21,658 bases of DNA from Flavobacteriaceae bacterium. Lineage in GTDB: Bacteria; Bacteroidota; Bacteroidia; Flavobacteriales; Flavobacteriaceae. The stretch lies in the NCBI GenBank assembly GCA_013001365.1, contig JABDMQ010000234.1, forward strand, positions 1 through 21,658, given 5' to 3'. The position numbers were made by a program, and so were the translations under genes. This document shows, one piece after another, positions 8,390 through 15,163 of the stretch (position 1 is the stretch's first letter; each line of letters opens with the position of its first letter). The notes beneath the pieces were generated by a model. The model searched no databases. It was not told the DNA's origin and was given only the letters and a program-made list of their open reading frames with translations.

Positions 8390-8399
8390 AGCTTAATGA

Positions 8400-9476
8400 T
8401 TATTGGATTAAAATTTTTATGCCATTGTACAGTTTTCCATCAGCAGAAACGATATACGATTCATCTGAAGACAAACCTGATAAAACTTCAACTTGATCTC
8501 CAAAGGTTCTACCAAGTCGAAGCCATCGCAAAATAGCCGTATTGCTTTTGCTTACGGTATAGATTCCAGATAATTGACCTTTAGTTACTATGGCATCTTT
8601 AGGAATCATTACCATTTCCGTACTCGATTTTTTCTCAACTGGAAACTGAACAGTTACAAACATGCCTGAAAGGATATTTGCATCGGTTTTATCTAAATTT
8701 ACTTTAACCAAGTATTGACCTCCAGTATTTTTTGCAGAGGTGCTCACTTCGCTGATTTTGCCTTTTAAGGTTTTATCAATCGATTTTACAACAACATCAA
8801 CTTGAGTTCCTTTTTTTATTTGTGATATTTCGGATTCCGGTACCATTGCCAAGACTTCAAAATTTCCAGGAGATTCAATAGATATTAAAGGCATTCCAGG
8901 ATTTGCCATGTCGCCCTGCTTGACCGTTTTTCCTGTAATCACACCGCTAAAAGGGGCAGTGATGTTGGAATAGGCAAATTGTGCATTAATTTCATTCTTC
9001 AATTGGTTTGCAGCTTCCAGTCGAGCTTTTGCCATCTCGAAATGTGCAGTCATATCGTCCAATTCTTTTTGCGTAGCACTGTTGTCGGCAAAGAGATTCT
9101 TAAAGCGATTATAATCTTTTTGAGCATTTTCGAATGCTGCAGCTGCTTCCGTTATACTGGCGTTTACTTGTGCTCTTTTTGCTTGTAAATCGGTATTGTT
9201 GATTGATACCAATAATTGACCTTTTCTAACCTTGTTGCCAACATTTACATGTACTTTGGAAACAAATCCCATCATTCGTGTGCTCAATTCAGCACTGTTA
9301 ACAGATTGGATTTTCCCGCTTACAGACAAAAACGGATTGTTATTATTGGTGGTAACAGGATTGACCTTTACTATAATTGCAGGAGAAGCACTCACTGCTA
9401 CCTTTTTATCTTCACTTCCACAACCTGTAATAAGGAGCGTTGCTATTGCTGTCAATATGTATATGTGATTTTTCAT
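8400..9476 (-). CDS. RND efflux periplasmic adaptor lipoprotein (membrane fusion protein)
   Basis: A 358-residue adaptor that links the RND pump to the TolC-like channel. The N-terminus is a lipoprotein signal with lipobox LITGC (Cys19), so it should be anchored in the inner membrane facing the periplasm. The split lipoyl/barrel-sandwich halves are visible as GFVSKVHVNVGNKVRKGQLLVSI (first half) and ITAPFSGVITGKTVKQGDMANPGMPL (second half), separated by an alpha-helical hairpin with a long AKRAQVNASITEAAAAFENAQKD-type heptad pattern. A beta-barrel and membrane-proximal domain follow. Spacing is 8 bases from the TolC gene and 10 bases to the pump. All parts of a complete adaptor are present. 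Confidence 0.93.
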   Translation of the reverse strand: MKNHIYILTAIATLLITGCGSEDKKVAVSASPAIIVKVNPVTTNNNNPFLSVSGKIQSVNSAELSTRMMGFVSKVHVNVGNKVRKGQLLVSINNTDLQAKRAQVNASITEAAAAFENAQKDYNRFKNLFADNSATQKELDDMTAHFEMAKARLEAANQLKNEINAQFAYSNITAPFSGVITGKTVKQGDMANPGMPLISIESPGNFEVLAMVPESEISQIKKGTQVDVVVKSIDKTLKGKISEVSTSAKNTGGQYLVKVNLDKTDANILSGMFVTVQFPVEKKSSTEMVMIPKDAIVTKGQLSGIYTVSKSNTAILRWLRLGRTFGDQVEVLSGLSSDESYIVSADGKLYNGIKILIQ

Positions 9477-9484
9477 TTCAGATT

Positions 9485-10795
9485 TTATTCTTTAGTTAAA
9501 AATTGCAAGTATGCAAGGGCATAATTGTATTCGAAAATAGTTTGGTAATATTCCAGTTCCTTTTGTGCGAATTGTGTTTCGGCAAGCAGCAAATCGGAGG
9601 TTTTTTCAAGTCCCTCCTTAAATCTGTTGGATCTGATCCTTAAGGATTCCTTTGATTGGCTCACCGCCAATTTGTTAAGGTTCAATCTGTTTTCGGAATC
9701 AACCAGTGCACGTTTAGCCTTGTTTAGCTCTAAATTGCTTTGTGAAACATAATGTTCGTACTCCAATTTCGATTTTTCGAATTCAGATTTACTCTTTTGT
9801 GCCTTGCCAAATCTCTTGGACCCTTGTAATATGTCCCAACTTAGTTGTGCTCCAAAGGTGTAGCCAGTAGCATTTGCCTGGAATATCTGGTCGTCATATA
9901 ATTCATAGCTTCCAAAGGCATTCAGTCGTGGTAAAAAAGCCATTTTATCTGACTTGCTAATGGATTCATAGGCATTTGAAGCCAGTTGCATGGCCTTGAT
10001 GTCTGAACGATTTTCAGATATTGTTTTGTCTTTAACTTCAAAACTTGAAACAAATAAACTATCGGTTGGCGTATATACCTTATAGGCATCATCATTCATA
10101 AGAAATGACAAAAAATTTGAGGCATTAAGAACATTGCTTTTAGCGGTTTGTAATTGATTTTGAACTTCCGTAACTCTTACTTCTACATTCAATACATCTG
10201 CGCGTTGTAAATAACCTTGCTTAAAACTATTGTCAGCCAATTTTTTGTTTTCCAAAGCAGTTCTTAATGCTTTTTCCAAAACGTCAACGCCTTTATAAGC
10301 AAGCTGTAATTGCATATAAGCTTTCTCGACTTCAAGCTTTAAATAATCATTTGTGCGTTCTTGTTTCAAGGCCATGGCATCCATTTTGGACTTTGCAGCC
10401 TTGCGCTGATAAATACCATCGAGATTTATTAGCGGTTGTTGAACTTCCAGTTTTGTGGCGAAATTTTCAATTTGCGAAGGATCATTGAGTAGGGCAGGAT
10501 TAAAATCGTTTTGGGTTAATATTTCCTGATTGAGTTTAGAGCCAAATGCCATGAGTGGATTTGTAGTTGCAATTCCAGTATGGCTTGCAGTTATATTTGG
10601 TAAGAACACTGCGTTGGTTTGCCTATAATCCGCTCGAGCCTGAATATACTCCTGTTCAGAAATCTTGATAGAAGTGTTTTCTTTTGAAACTCGTTCCAAT
10701 ACATTGGGTTTGGAAATCGGTACGACATCTTGTGCCTTGGATACAAAAGAGATTAAAATTAGAAACGTTGCTATTATATAATTACTGATCTTCAT
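9485..10795 (-). CDS. TolC-family outer membrane channel protein, first gene of the RND operon
   Basis: A 436-residue outer membrane efflux protein. I start it at the ATG at 10795, which gives a good signal peptide (KISNYIIATFLILISFVSKAQ, cleavage near SKA-Q). The frame also has a TTG 9 bases upstream at 10804, but that would add residues ahead of the positive charge and leave only 13 bases after the -7 element. The body shows two similar repeats of long amphipathic helices (LKLEVEKAYMQLQLAY with KKLADNSFKQGYLQRADVLNVEVRV; SQSNLELNKAKRALVDSENRL with RFKEGLEKTSDLLLAE), the hallmark of TolC. It opens the five-gene efflux operon, behind the operator/promoter at 10818-10861. Confidence 0.93.
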   Translation of the reverse strand: MKISNYIIATFLILISFVSKAQDVVPISKPNVLERVSKENTSIKISEQEYIQARADYRQTNAVFLPNITASHTGIATTNPLMAFGSKLNQEILTQNDFNPALLNDPSQIENFATKLEVQQPLINLDGIYQRKAAKSKMDAMALKQERTNDYLKLEVEKAYMQLQLAYKGVDVLEKALRTALENKKLADNSFKQGYLQRADVLNVEVRVTEVQNQLQTAKSNVLNASNFLSFLMNDDAYKVYTPTDSLFVSSFEVKDKTISENRSDIKAMQLASNAYESISKSDKMAFLPRLNAFGSYELYDDQIFQANATGYTFGAQLSWDILQGSKRFGKAQKSKSEFEKSKLEYEHYVSQSNLELNKAKRALVDSENRLNLNKLAVSQSKESLRIRSNRFKEGLEKTSDLLLAETQFAQKELEYYQTIFEYNYALAYLQFLTKE

Positions 10796-10817
10796 TAATT
10801 CCAAAATTTATTTATTG

Positions 10818-10861
10818 CAAAATTACTGTCAGTATCTGGAGAAGTCAGTAACAAAGGTTAC
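10818..10861 (-). promoter_or_regulatory. Operator and promoter of the RND efflux operon
   Basis: A perfect inverted repeat GTAAC-N4-GTTAC lies at 10848-10861. On the minus strand it is followed after exactly 22 bases by TAATTTTG (10825-10818), a perfect TAnnTTTG -7 element, then 22 bases to the tolC ATG. No TTTG -33 box is present; the operator occupies the upstream position, as expected for class II activation by a Crp/Fnr protein. The architecture is shared with the promoters at 12756-12799, 14293-14336 and 15164-15207. The operator abuts the palindromic terminator at 10862-10900. Confidence 0.85.
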
Positions 10862-10900
10862 TTAACAAGAAAAGGGCTTTAAAAGCCCTTTTCTTGTTAA
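10862..10900 (-). terminator. Long perfect hairpin terminator of the peroxiredoxin operon
   Basis: An 18-bp perfect inverted repeat (arms 10862-10879 and 10883-10900) with a 3-base centre. The core is AAAAGGGCTT/AAGCCCTTTT. On the minus strand the GC-rich stem top is followed by TTTTCTTGTT, so it should terminate the transcript coming from the 49-residue membrane protein gene, whose stop lies 12 bases upstream. Because the flanking A and T runs also pair, it can work in both directions. It touches the activator site of the next operon without a gap. Confidence 0.8.
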
Positions 10901-10912
10901 ATTTTCATCAGT

Positions 10913-11062
10913 TTATTCTTCTTGTTTATTTTCTTTTTTTCGGTCGCCTGTAACCATAAACTTGATTAAAAAACCAATAAGTGTGAGACATACTATAGCA
11001 AAAATGGCAATCATAATAACGCCGTTGGTCCAGTTGTAAAGTGCTATGGATTGATTCATCAT
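10913..11062 (-). CDS. 49-residue single-span membrane microprotein
   Basis: A short gene encoding 49 residues, starting MMNQSIALYNWTNG (tandem ATGs at 11062 and 11059). A strongly hydrophobic span follows (VIMIAIFAIVCLTLIGFLIKF) and then a charged tail, VTGDRKKENKQEE. The clean layout of a short extracytoplasmic N-terminus, one helix and a Lys/Glu-rich cytoplasmic tail, with the stop 12 bases before the terminator stem, supports a real gene over chance. It sits 53 bases downstream of the cytochrome c gene. I do not recognise the family. Such microproteins often act as accessory subunits of membrane complexes, which would suit a partner for the cytochrome or the neighbouring efflux pump, but that is inference. 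Confidence 0.65.
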   Translation of the reverse strand: MMNQSIALYNWTNGVIMIAIFAIVCLTLIGFLIKFMVTGDRKKENKQEE

Positions 11063-11115
11063 AGTAAAAAAGGTTTAGTTGTTTTATATAGCTTGTCAAT
11101 TATTGACTATGGGAT

Positions 11116-11613
11116 TTAATAATTCTTAGGCTTGTCATGACCCATTCCTTTCCCTTTCCTATTTTGTTTGCCTTTTTCCTGCTTGAAATGGTCTTCAAAC
11201 CATTCCGGTTGTTCAATATCATTGTCGAACAAATAATCTGCAATCTGTGTAATGGTTTCTTCGGGATATGGTGTCTTTGGCATCACACCAAAGCGTCTAA
11301 CAGCTCCAAACATCCGTGCTTTTTCCTCAGTAGGATCCTTGATCCATTCTTGTATGTCTTCAATGAATTGGGCTTTAGTGGTTTTATTGTTTATGTAATG
11401 CTTTTTTATCGCAATCATTGGTGGTCCAATCCTGGTATCATGGTCGGCTATTGGACTATGGCACACATAGCAATTCGTCTCCAATAGTTTCTTGCCAGGA
11501 TGCGGTTCGCTATTATCCTGGTTTATTATCTGTGAAGTATAATTCTCTTTTTTAGATTCATTACACCCAAATAACAATATTAAAACTGCCAATGTTACTA
11601 ATACTGATTTCAT
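11116..11613 (-). CDS. Mono-heme c-type cytochrome lipoprotein
   Basis: A 165-residue exported protein. The lipoprotein signal ends in LLFGC (Cys17), so it should be lipid-anchored in the envelope. A single heme c site is present as C48-Y-V-C51-H52, and a probable axial methionine lies in RRFGVMPKTPY (M111), the usual arrangement of a class I cytochrome c; ETITQIADYLF is the C-terminal helix that packs on the heme. The tail after residue 140 is unusually basic (KQEKGKQNRKGKGMGHDKPKNY, last 22 residues). The gene follows the rhodanese by 16 bases and precedes the membrane microprotein, so it is very likely part of the peroxiredoxin-rhodanese operon. An electron-carrier role in oxidation of a sulfur compound is plausible, but no partner dehydrogenase is encoded here. 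Confidence 0.9.
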   Translation of the reverse strand: MKSVLVTLAVLILLFGCNESKKENYTSQIINQDNSEPHPGKKLLETNCYVCHSPIADHDTRIGPPMIAIKKHYINNKTTKAQFIEDIQEWIKDPTEEKARMFGAVRRFGVMPKTPYPEETITQIADYLFDNDIEQPEWFEDHFKQEKGKQNRKGKGMGHDKPKNY

Positions 11614-11629
11614 GTTGAATTGGATTTAG

Positions 11630-11977
11630 TTATGAGAGATTATATCTCAAGATGCCTCCTTGCAGGTCATATAGTTCTGTAAATCCTAGAGCTGCAAGTT
11701 TCTTAGCTGCGCTTCTACTTCTGCTACCACTGCGGCAATACAGGTATAAAGGGCGATCTTTGTCTAGTTTTTCGAATTCAGAAGCGAACTTAGCTGAGTA
11801 GAAATCTATGTTTTTAGCTCTTTTTATGTGTCCGCTATTGAATTCTGCTGGTGTTCTTACGTCAACCAATTGAATGTTCTTATCTTGAATTCGTGCCTTG
11901 AATTCTGAAGGTGATAGTACAATGATATTAGCATCGTCTTGAGTTCGTGATCCGAAAAGGGTGTTTAAAAATGACAT
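11630..11977 (-). CDS. Single-domain rhodanese-like sulfurtransferase
   Basis: A 115-residue cytoplasmic rhodanese. It shows the LVDVRTPAEFNSGHI strand-loop (residues 37-51), the active-site loop YLYCRSGSRSRSAA with nucleophilic Cys81, and the closing LQGGI motif. The six-residue loop CRSGSRS is typical of sulfurtransferases that carry a persulfide on Cys, as in GlpE and PspE. It lies 98 bases after the peroxiredoxin gene with no convincing promoter between, and 16 bases before the cytochrome c gene. Together with the persulfide dioxygenase-like gene and TauE this points to persulfide handling. No signal peptide is visible, so the domain acts inside the cell. Confidence 0.93.
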   Translation of the reverse strand: MSFLNTLFGSRTQDDANIIVLSPSEFKARIQDKNIQLVDVRTPAEFNSGHIKRAKNIDFYSAKFASEFEKLDKDRPLYLYCRSGSRSRSAAKKLAALGFTELYDLQGGILRYNLS

Positions 11978-12013
11978 GTTTATAGTATTTAATTATAGTT
12001 TCAGATTTCAATC

Positions 12014-12050
12014 AAGGAAGCAGCTCGAAGATGTTTCTCACTACTTCCTT
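12014..12050 (-). other. Possible RNA hairpin between peroxiredoxin and rhodanese genes
   Basis: On the minus strand a 10-bp stem (AAGGAAGTAG with CTGCTTCCTT, one G-U pair) encloses a 17-base loop. No T-run follows, so it is not a standard terminator. It could be an RNA processing or stability element inside the operon, lowering expression of the rhodanese and cytochrome relative to the peroxiredoxin. This is a weak call from base pairing alone. Confidence 0.3.
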
Positions 12051-12075
12051 TTATGAAATCAACCAAAAAACCAAT

Positions 12076-12738
12076 TTAGTTCTGTAATTCTTTCTTTGCG
12101 AGATAAAAATCAACCTTTTCTAGAGTGGTATCATTTATTCTCTCATTCATTTCTTTAAGTGTCTTTGGCGGTGGTACAATGACCTTATCGCCTTTTTTCC
12201 AATCCAAAGGCATAGCAACCTTATGCTCGTCGGATATCTGTAATGCTTCAAGTGCCCGTAATATCTCATTCATATTGCGACCAACATTAAGTGGATAATA
12301 CATTATAAGTCGTATTTTCTTGCTTGGGTCGATGAAGAACACGGCACGAACTGCTGCCGTTTCACTTTCGTTAGGCTGAAGCATTCCATAGAGCTTGGCA
12401 ACTTTCATATCGATATCAGCAATAATAGGAAAATTGAAAAATACACCTGTATTGTTGCTAACATTGTTGACCCAGCCTAAATGTGCATGAATACTATCAA
12501 TGCTCAAACCGAGCAATTCTGTATTCAATTCATCAAATTCACTTTTCCTTCTAGCAAATCCAGTCATTTCTGTTGTGCAAACCGGCGTAAAATCTGCTGG
12601 ATGTGAGAACATGACCACCCATTTGTCTTTAGCAAATTCCGAGAATTTTATCTTCCCCTTAGTTGTTACAGCTTCGAAATCTGGTGCTTGATCACCGATT
12701 CTTGGCATGGCATATTGTTTTGTTTCTTGCGTTTCCAT
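12076..12738 (-). CDS. 1-Cys peroxiredoxin (Prx6 type)
   Basis: A 220-residue thiol peroxidase. The active-site motif SHPADFTPVCTTE places the peroxidatic cysteine at Cys54. It is the only cysteine in the protein, so this is a true 1-Cys enzyme needing an external thiol for reduction. The length, the RLIMYYPLNVGRNMNEILRALEALQ stretch and the C-terminal PLDWKKGDKVIVPPP segment match the Prx6 subfamily. It is the first gene of the unit 12738-10913 (peroxiredoxin, rhodanese, cytochrome c, microprotein), 17 bases after a -7 element and behind a regulon operator. In this setting it may also reduce persulfide or organic hydroperoxide species, but the sequence shows only the family. Confidence 0.94.
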   Translation of the reverse strand: METQETKQYAMPRIGDQAPDFEAVTTKGKIKFSEFAKDKWVVMFSHPADFTPVCTTEMTGFARRKSEFDELNTELLGLSIDSIHAHLGWVNNVSNNTGVFFNFPIIADIDMKVAKLYGMLQPNESETAAVRAVFFIDPSKKIRLIMYYPLNVGRNMNEILRALEALQISDEHKVAMPLDWKKGDKVIVPPPKTLKEMNERINDTTLEKVDFYLAKKELQN

Positions 12739-12755
12739 AGTGAACTAATTTTCTA

Positions 12756-12799
12756 TAAAATTAAATAGTAATCCTCAGAATTTCAGTAACCTATGTTAC
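12756..12799 (-). promoter_or_regulatory. Operator and promoter of the peroxiredoxin operon
   Basis: A perfect inverted repeat GTAAC-N4-GTTAC at 12786-12799 (minus-strand reading TGTAACATAGGTTACT, the same 4-base centre as the tauE site). After exactly 22 bases comes TAATTTTA (12763-12756), a -7 element with one mismatch in the last base, then 17 bases to the ATG. It is the weakest -7 box of the four matching promoters but keeps the exact spacing. Confidence 0.82.
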
Positions 12800-12801
12800 A
12801 T

Positions 12802-12830
12802 AAAAAAGGCAGCCAATGGCCGCCTTTTTT
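12802..12830 (-). terminator. Rho-independent terminator of the MBL/rhodanese gene
   Basis: On the minus strand the sequence reads six A, GGCGGCC, loop ATT, GGCTGCC, six T. The seven-base stem contains one G-U pair and is followed by a T-run; on the plus strand the same position would be an A-C mismatch, so the element favours minus-strand transcripts. It lies 20 bases after the stop of the 12851-14266 gene and 2 bases before the next operator. Confidence 0.85.
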
Positions 12831-12850
12831 CAACTAACTATAAAACAAAT

Positions 12851-14266
12851 CTACTTTAACGTAGATGGGCAAACGTAATCAGTAATAGGTATTCTTGTTT
12901 TCCTTATCGCCCCATATCCTCCTGCAACATTTATAACGTTATGAATCCCTCGGCTTTTTAGAATTGACGCTGCTATGACTGAGCGATAGCCTCCAGCACA
13001 ATATAGATAGAAGGTAGAATCATCAGGGAATTCGCTTAAATGGTCATTCAGATAATCTAGAGGAGTGAGAATGGCACCTTCTACTTGTTCGGCCTTGTAT
13101 TCACCTTCTCTACGTACATCGAATATAAACCTATTGACCTTGGAATATCTTTTTTCGAGTTCTTCTGCATCGATAGAATTCAGGGTGTCGTATTCCATTC
13201 CTTCATTCTTCCATGCTTCGAAACTACCTTCCAAATAGCCTTGCACATTGTCGAATCCAACCCTAGAAAGTCGTGTTATGACTTCCTCTTTTCTGTCTTC
13301 CGACGTTACCAGAAGTATTGGCTGGGTAACATCAACGATCAAGGCTCCTACCCATTGAGCGAAACTACCATCGATGCCAATGAAGATCGATCGTGGGATA
13401 TGGCCCTTCACGAATTCAGCTGCACTTCGTACGTCCAAGACCACAGCATCTGTTTCGTTGGCCGCAACTTCAAATGCCTTAGGTGATAGTGGATTTTGCG
13501 ATTTAGCCATTACTTTATCCAAATTCTCATAGCCTTGTATATTCATTAAGACGTTTTGCGGGAAATACCCTGGAGGTGCGGTAAGGCCATCCAATAATTC
13601 CTTAATGAATTCTTCTTTGGTCATATCTGCTCTTAATGCGTAATTCACTTTTTTCTGATGCCCTAAAGTATCTGTTGTTTCCTTGCTCATATTCTTGCCG
13701 CACGCTGAACCAGCTCCATGATTAGGGTATATGATCAGGTCGTCGCTTAAAGGCATGATCTTATTGCGTAACGAATCGTATAAATGGCTTGCTAAAAGTT
13801 CTGGCGTTAATTCTTCAATGACTTTTTGAGCCAGATCAGGACGCCCTACATCGCCAATGAACAATGTGTCCCCTGTTATGAGTCCGTGTTCCTCATCGTT
13901 TTCGTCAATAAGCAAATAGGTTGTGCTTTCCATTGTATGACCTGGGGTATGAAGCACTTTTATCTTGTAGTCTCCTAATTGGAATATCTCTCCATCCTCA
14001 GCAACAAGGGCTTCATATGAAGGTTTGGCAGTTGGCCCGAATACAATGTCTGCACCTGTTTTTTTCTTTAGGTCCAAATGGCCAGATACAAAATCTGCAT
14101 GAAAGTGAGTCTCAAAAACATACTTGATCTTTGCGTTATCTGCTTTTGCTTTATTAATGTACGGCTGTACTTCTCTCAGTGGGTCGAATATCGCTGCTTC
14201 TCCTTTACTTTCAACATAATATGCAGCATGTGCCAGACAGCCTGTATAAATTTGTTCTATTTTCAT
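12851..14266 (-). CDS. MBL-fold persulfide dioxygenase-like protein with two rhodanese domains (CstB-like)
   Basis: A 471-residue fusion. The N-terminal metallo-beta-lactamase domain (about 1-240) has FETHFHADFVSGH (H54, H56, D58), HTPGH (H110), TGDTLF (D133) and YPNHGAG (H183). The H54/H110/D133 set corresponds to the mononuclear iron triad of ETHE1-type persulfide dioxygenases, which oxidise glutathione or other persulfides to sulfite. The first rhodanese domain (about 262-355) has VTSEDRK where the active loop should be and lacks the cysteine, so it is probably non-catalytic. The second (about 365-465) has YLYCAGGYRS with Cys423 and should be active. This domain order is that of Staphylococcus CstB, a persulfide dioxygenase/sulfurtransferase that yields thiosulfate. 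It has its own operator/promoter and terminator. Confidence 0.9.
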   Translation of the reverse strand: MKIEQIYTGCLAHAAYYVESKGEAAIFDPLREVQPYINKAKADNAKIKYVFETHFHADFVSGHLDLKKKTGADIVFGPTAKPSYEALVAEDGEIFQLGDYKIKVLHTPGHTMESTTYLLIDENDEEHGLITGDTLFIGDVGRPDLAQKVIEELTPELLASHLYDSLRNKIMPLSDDLIIYPNHGAGSACGKNMSKETTDTLGHQKKVNYALRADMTKEEFIKELLDGLTAPPGYFPQNVLMNIQGYENLDKVMAKSQNPLSPKAFEVAANETDAVVLDVRSAAEFVKGHIPRSIFIGIDGSFAQWVGALIVDVTQPILLVTSEDRKEEVITRLSRVGFDNVQGYLEGSFEAWKNEGMEYDTLNSIDAEELEKRYSKVNRFIFDVRREGEYKAEQVEGAILTPLDYLNDHLSEFPDDSTFYLYCAGGYRSVIAASILKSRGIHNVINVAGGYGAIRKTRIPITDYVCPSTLK

Positions 14267-14292
14267 AATCTATTGATCTTTAGATGCTAATT

Positions 14293-14336
14293 CAAAATTA
14301 GGAAGGCAAGGTAACTTGTACAGTAACAAATGTTAC
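14293..14336 (-). promoter_or_regulatory. Operator and promoter of the persulfide dioxygenase-like gene
   Basis: A perfect inverted repeat GTAAC-N4-GTTAC at 14323-14336, followed on the minus strand after exactly 22 bases by TAATTTTG (14300-14293), a perfect -7 element, then 26 bases to the ATG. The spacer contains one more GTTAC half-site at 14315-14311 in the same orientation, 12 bases on from the right arm. The operator begins 9 bases beyond the tauE stop, and no terminator separates it from tauE. Confidence 0.85.
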
Positions 14337-14345
14337 ATTAAGAAA

Positions 14346-15146
14346 TCAGGATGTAAGCTCTTTGATAATTATATAAACGGCCATAAGGAGTACAAACCAA
14401 CCGAAGCCTTTCTTGAGTTTCTTTCCTTTGATGAAATTGGATAGATAAATGCCAATGAAGATTCCAATTATAGAGATACTTGTAAAAGCCAATAGGAAGA
14501 TCCAATCGATCTCTAGATTTTCGACGTCACCAATAAACCCTATCAACGATTTTATTGCAATGATCAATAAGGAAGTGGCCACAGCTTTTTTCATTGGAAG
14601 TTTGGCCAATAAGACCAAGGCTGGGATTATAAGGAATCCGCCACCAGCACCAACAATTCCTGTAAGGACACCAACAATAATCCCTTCAATCACAATCAGG
14701 GGATAGTTAAAGGCTATTTTGAATCCTTCTTGAGGTTGCTTGCTTCTGTCTCGAATCATGTAAATCGATGCAATGAACATGATGATCGCAAAAAACAGCA
14801 TGATCGCGATATCTTTCGTGACCGTAAATCCATAAAATGAAAATAGGTTATCCGGTATTGCTGGAACCAAGAATTTTCGAGTGGCATAAACAGCTATAAA
14901 TGCCGGTATTGCAAAAACGATAGCAGTTCTAAAGTCGACCAATCCTTTCTGTATATTCCTCAAAGCACCGACCAATGCAGTAGCGCCAACAACGAACAGG
15001 GAATAAGCTGTTGCTGTTACAGGGTTTATATACATCAAATAGACAAATATTGGAACAGTTAGAATAGACCCACCTCCACCGATCAATCCTAATACAACTC
15101 CTATTAGTAGTGCTCCAATATATCCAAGAATCTGTGATGGATCCAT
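14346..15146 (-). CDS. Sulfite exporter TauE/SafE family membrane protein
   Basis: A 266-residue polytopic membrane protein of the TauE/SafE (DUF81) family. It has about eight hydrophobic segments and the internal duplication typical of the family: GLIGGGGSILTVPIFVYLM near residue 21 and VGAGGGFLIIPALVLLA near residue 165. Members export sulfite, sulfoacetate or related anions, and a close homologue accompanies CstB-like genes in sulfide-stress operons. Here it lies between the Crp/Fnr regulator and the persulfide dioxygenase-like gene, so export of the sulfite or thiosulfate formed by that enzyme is a reasonable inference. It is preceded by its own operator and perfect TAGATTTG -7 box. Direction and substrate are not readable from sequence. 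Confidence 0.92.
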   Translation of the reverse strand: MDPSQILGYIGALLIGVVLGLIGGGGSILTVPIFVYLMYINPVTATAYSLFVVGATALVGALRNIQKGLVDFRTAIVFAIPAFIAVYATRKFLVPAIPDNLFSFYGFTVTKDIAIMLFFAIIMFIASIYMIRDRSKQPQEGFKIAFNYPLIVIEGIIVGVLTGIVGAGGGFLIIPALVLLAKLPMKKAVATSLLIIAIKSLIGFIGDVENLEIDWIFLLAFTSISIIGIFIGIYLSNFIKGKKLKKGFGWFVLLMAVYIIIKELTS

Positions 15147-15163
15147 AGTAAGTTTTAATACCT

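Noticed and set aside
5192..9476. Heavy-metal (CzcABC-type) efflux system
   Set aside because: The pump has the DD pair (D417-D418) of hydrophobe/amphiphile exporters instead of the DG of CzcA-type pumps, and the adaptor has no His-rich metal-binding tail.
13085..13486. Plus-strand open frame of 133 codons within the persulfide dioxygenase-like gene
   Set aside because: Antisense to an intact domain-rich gene, Phe/Tyr-rich as expected of a reversed frame.
14311..14327. GTAAC direct repeat taken as a fifth full operator
   Set aside because: The two GTAAC copies are in the same orientation, so they do not form an inverted repeat; it is noted only as an extra half-site.
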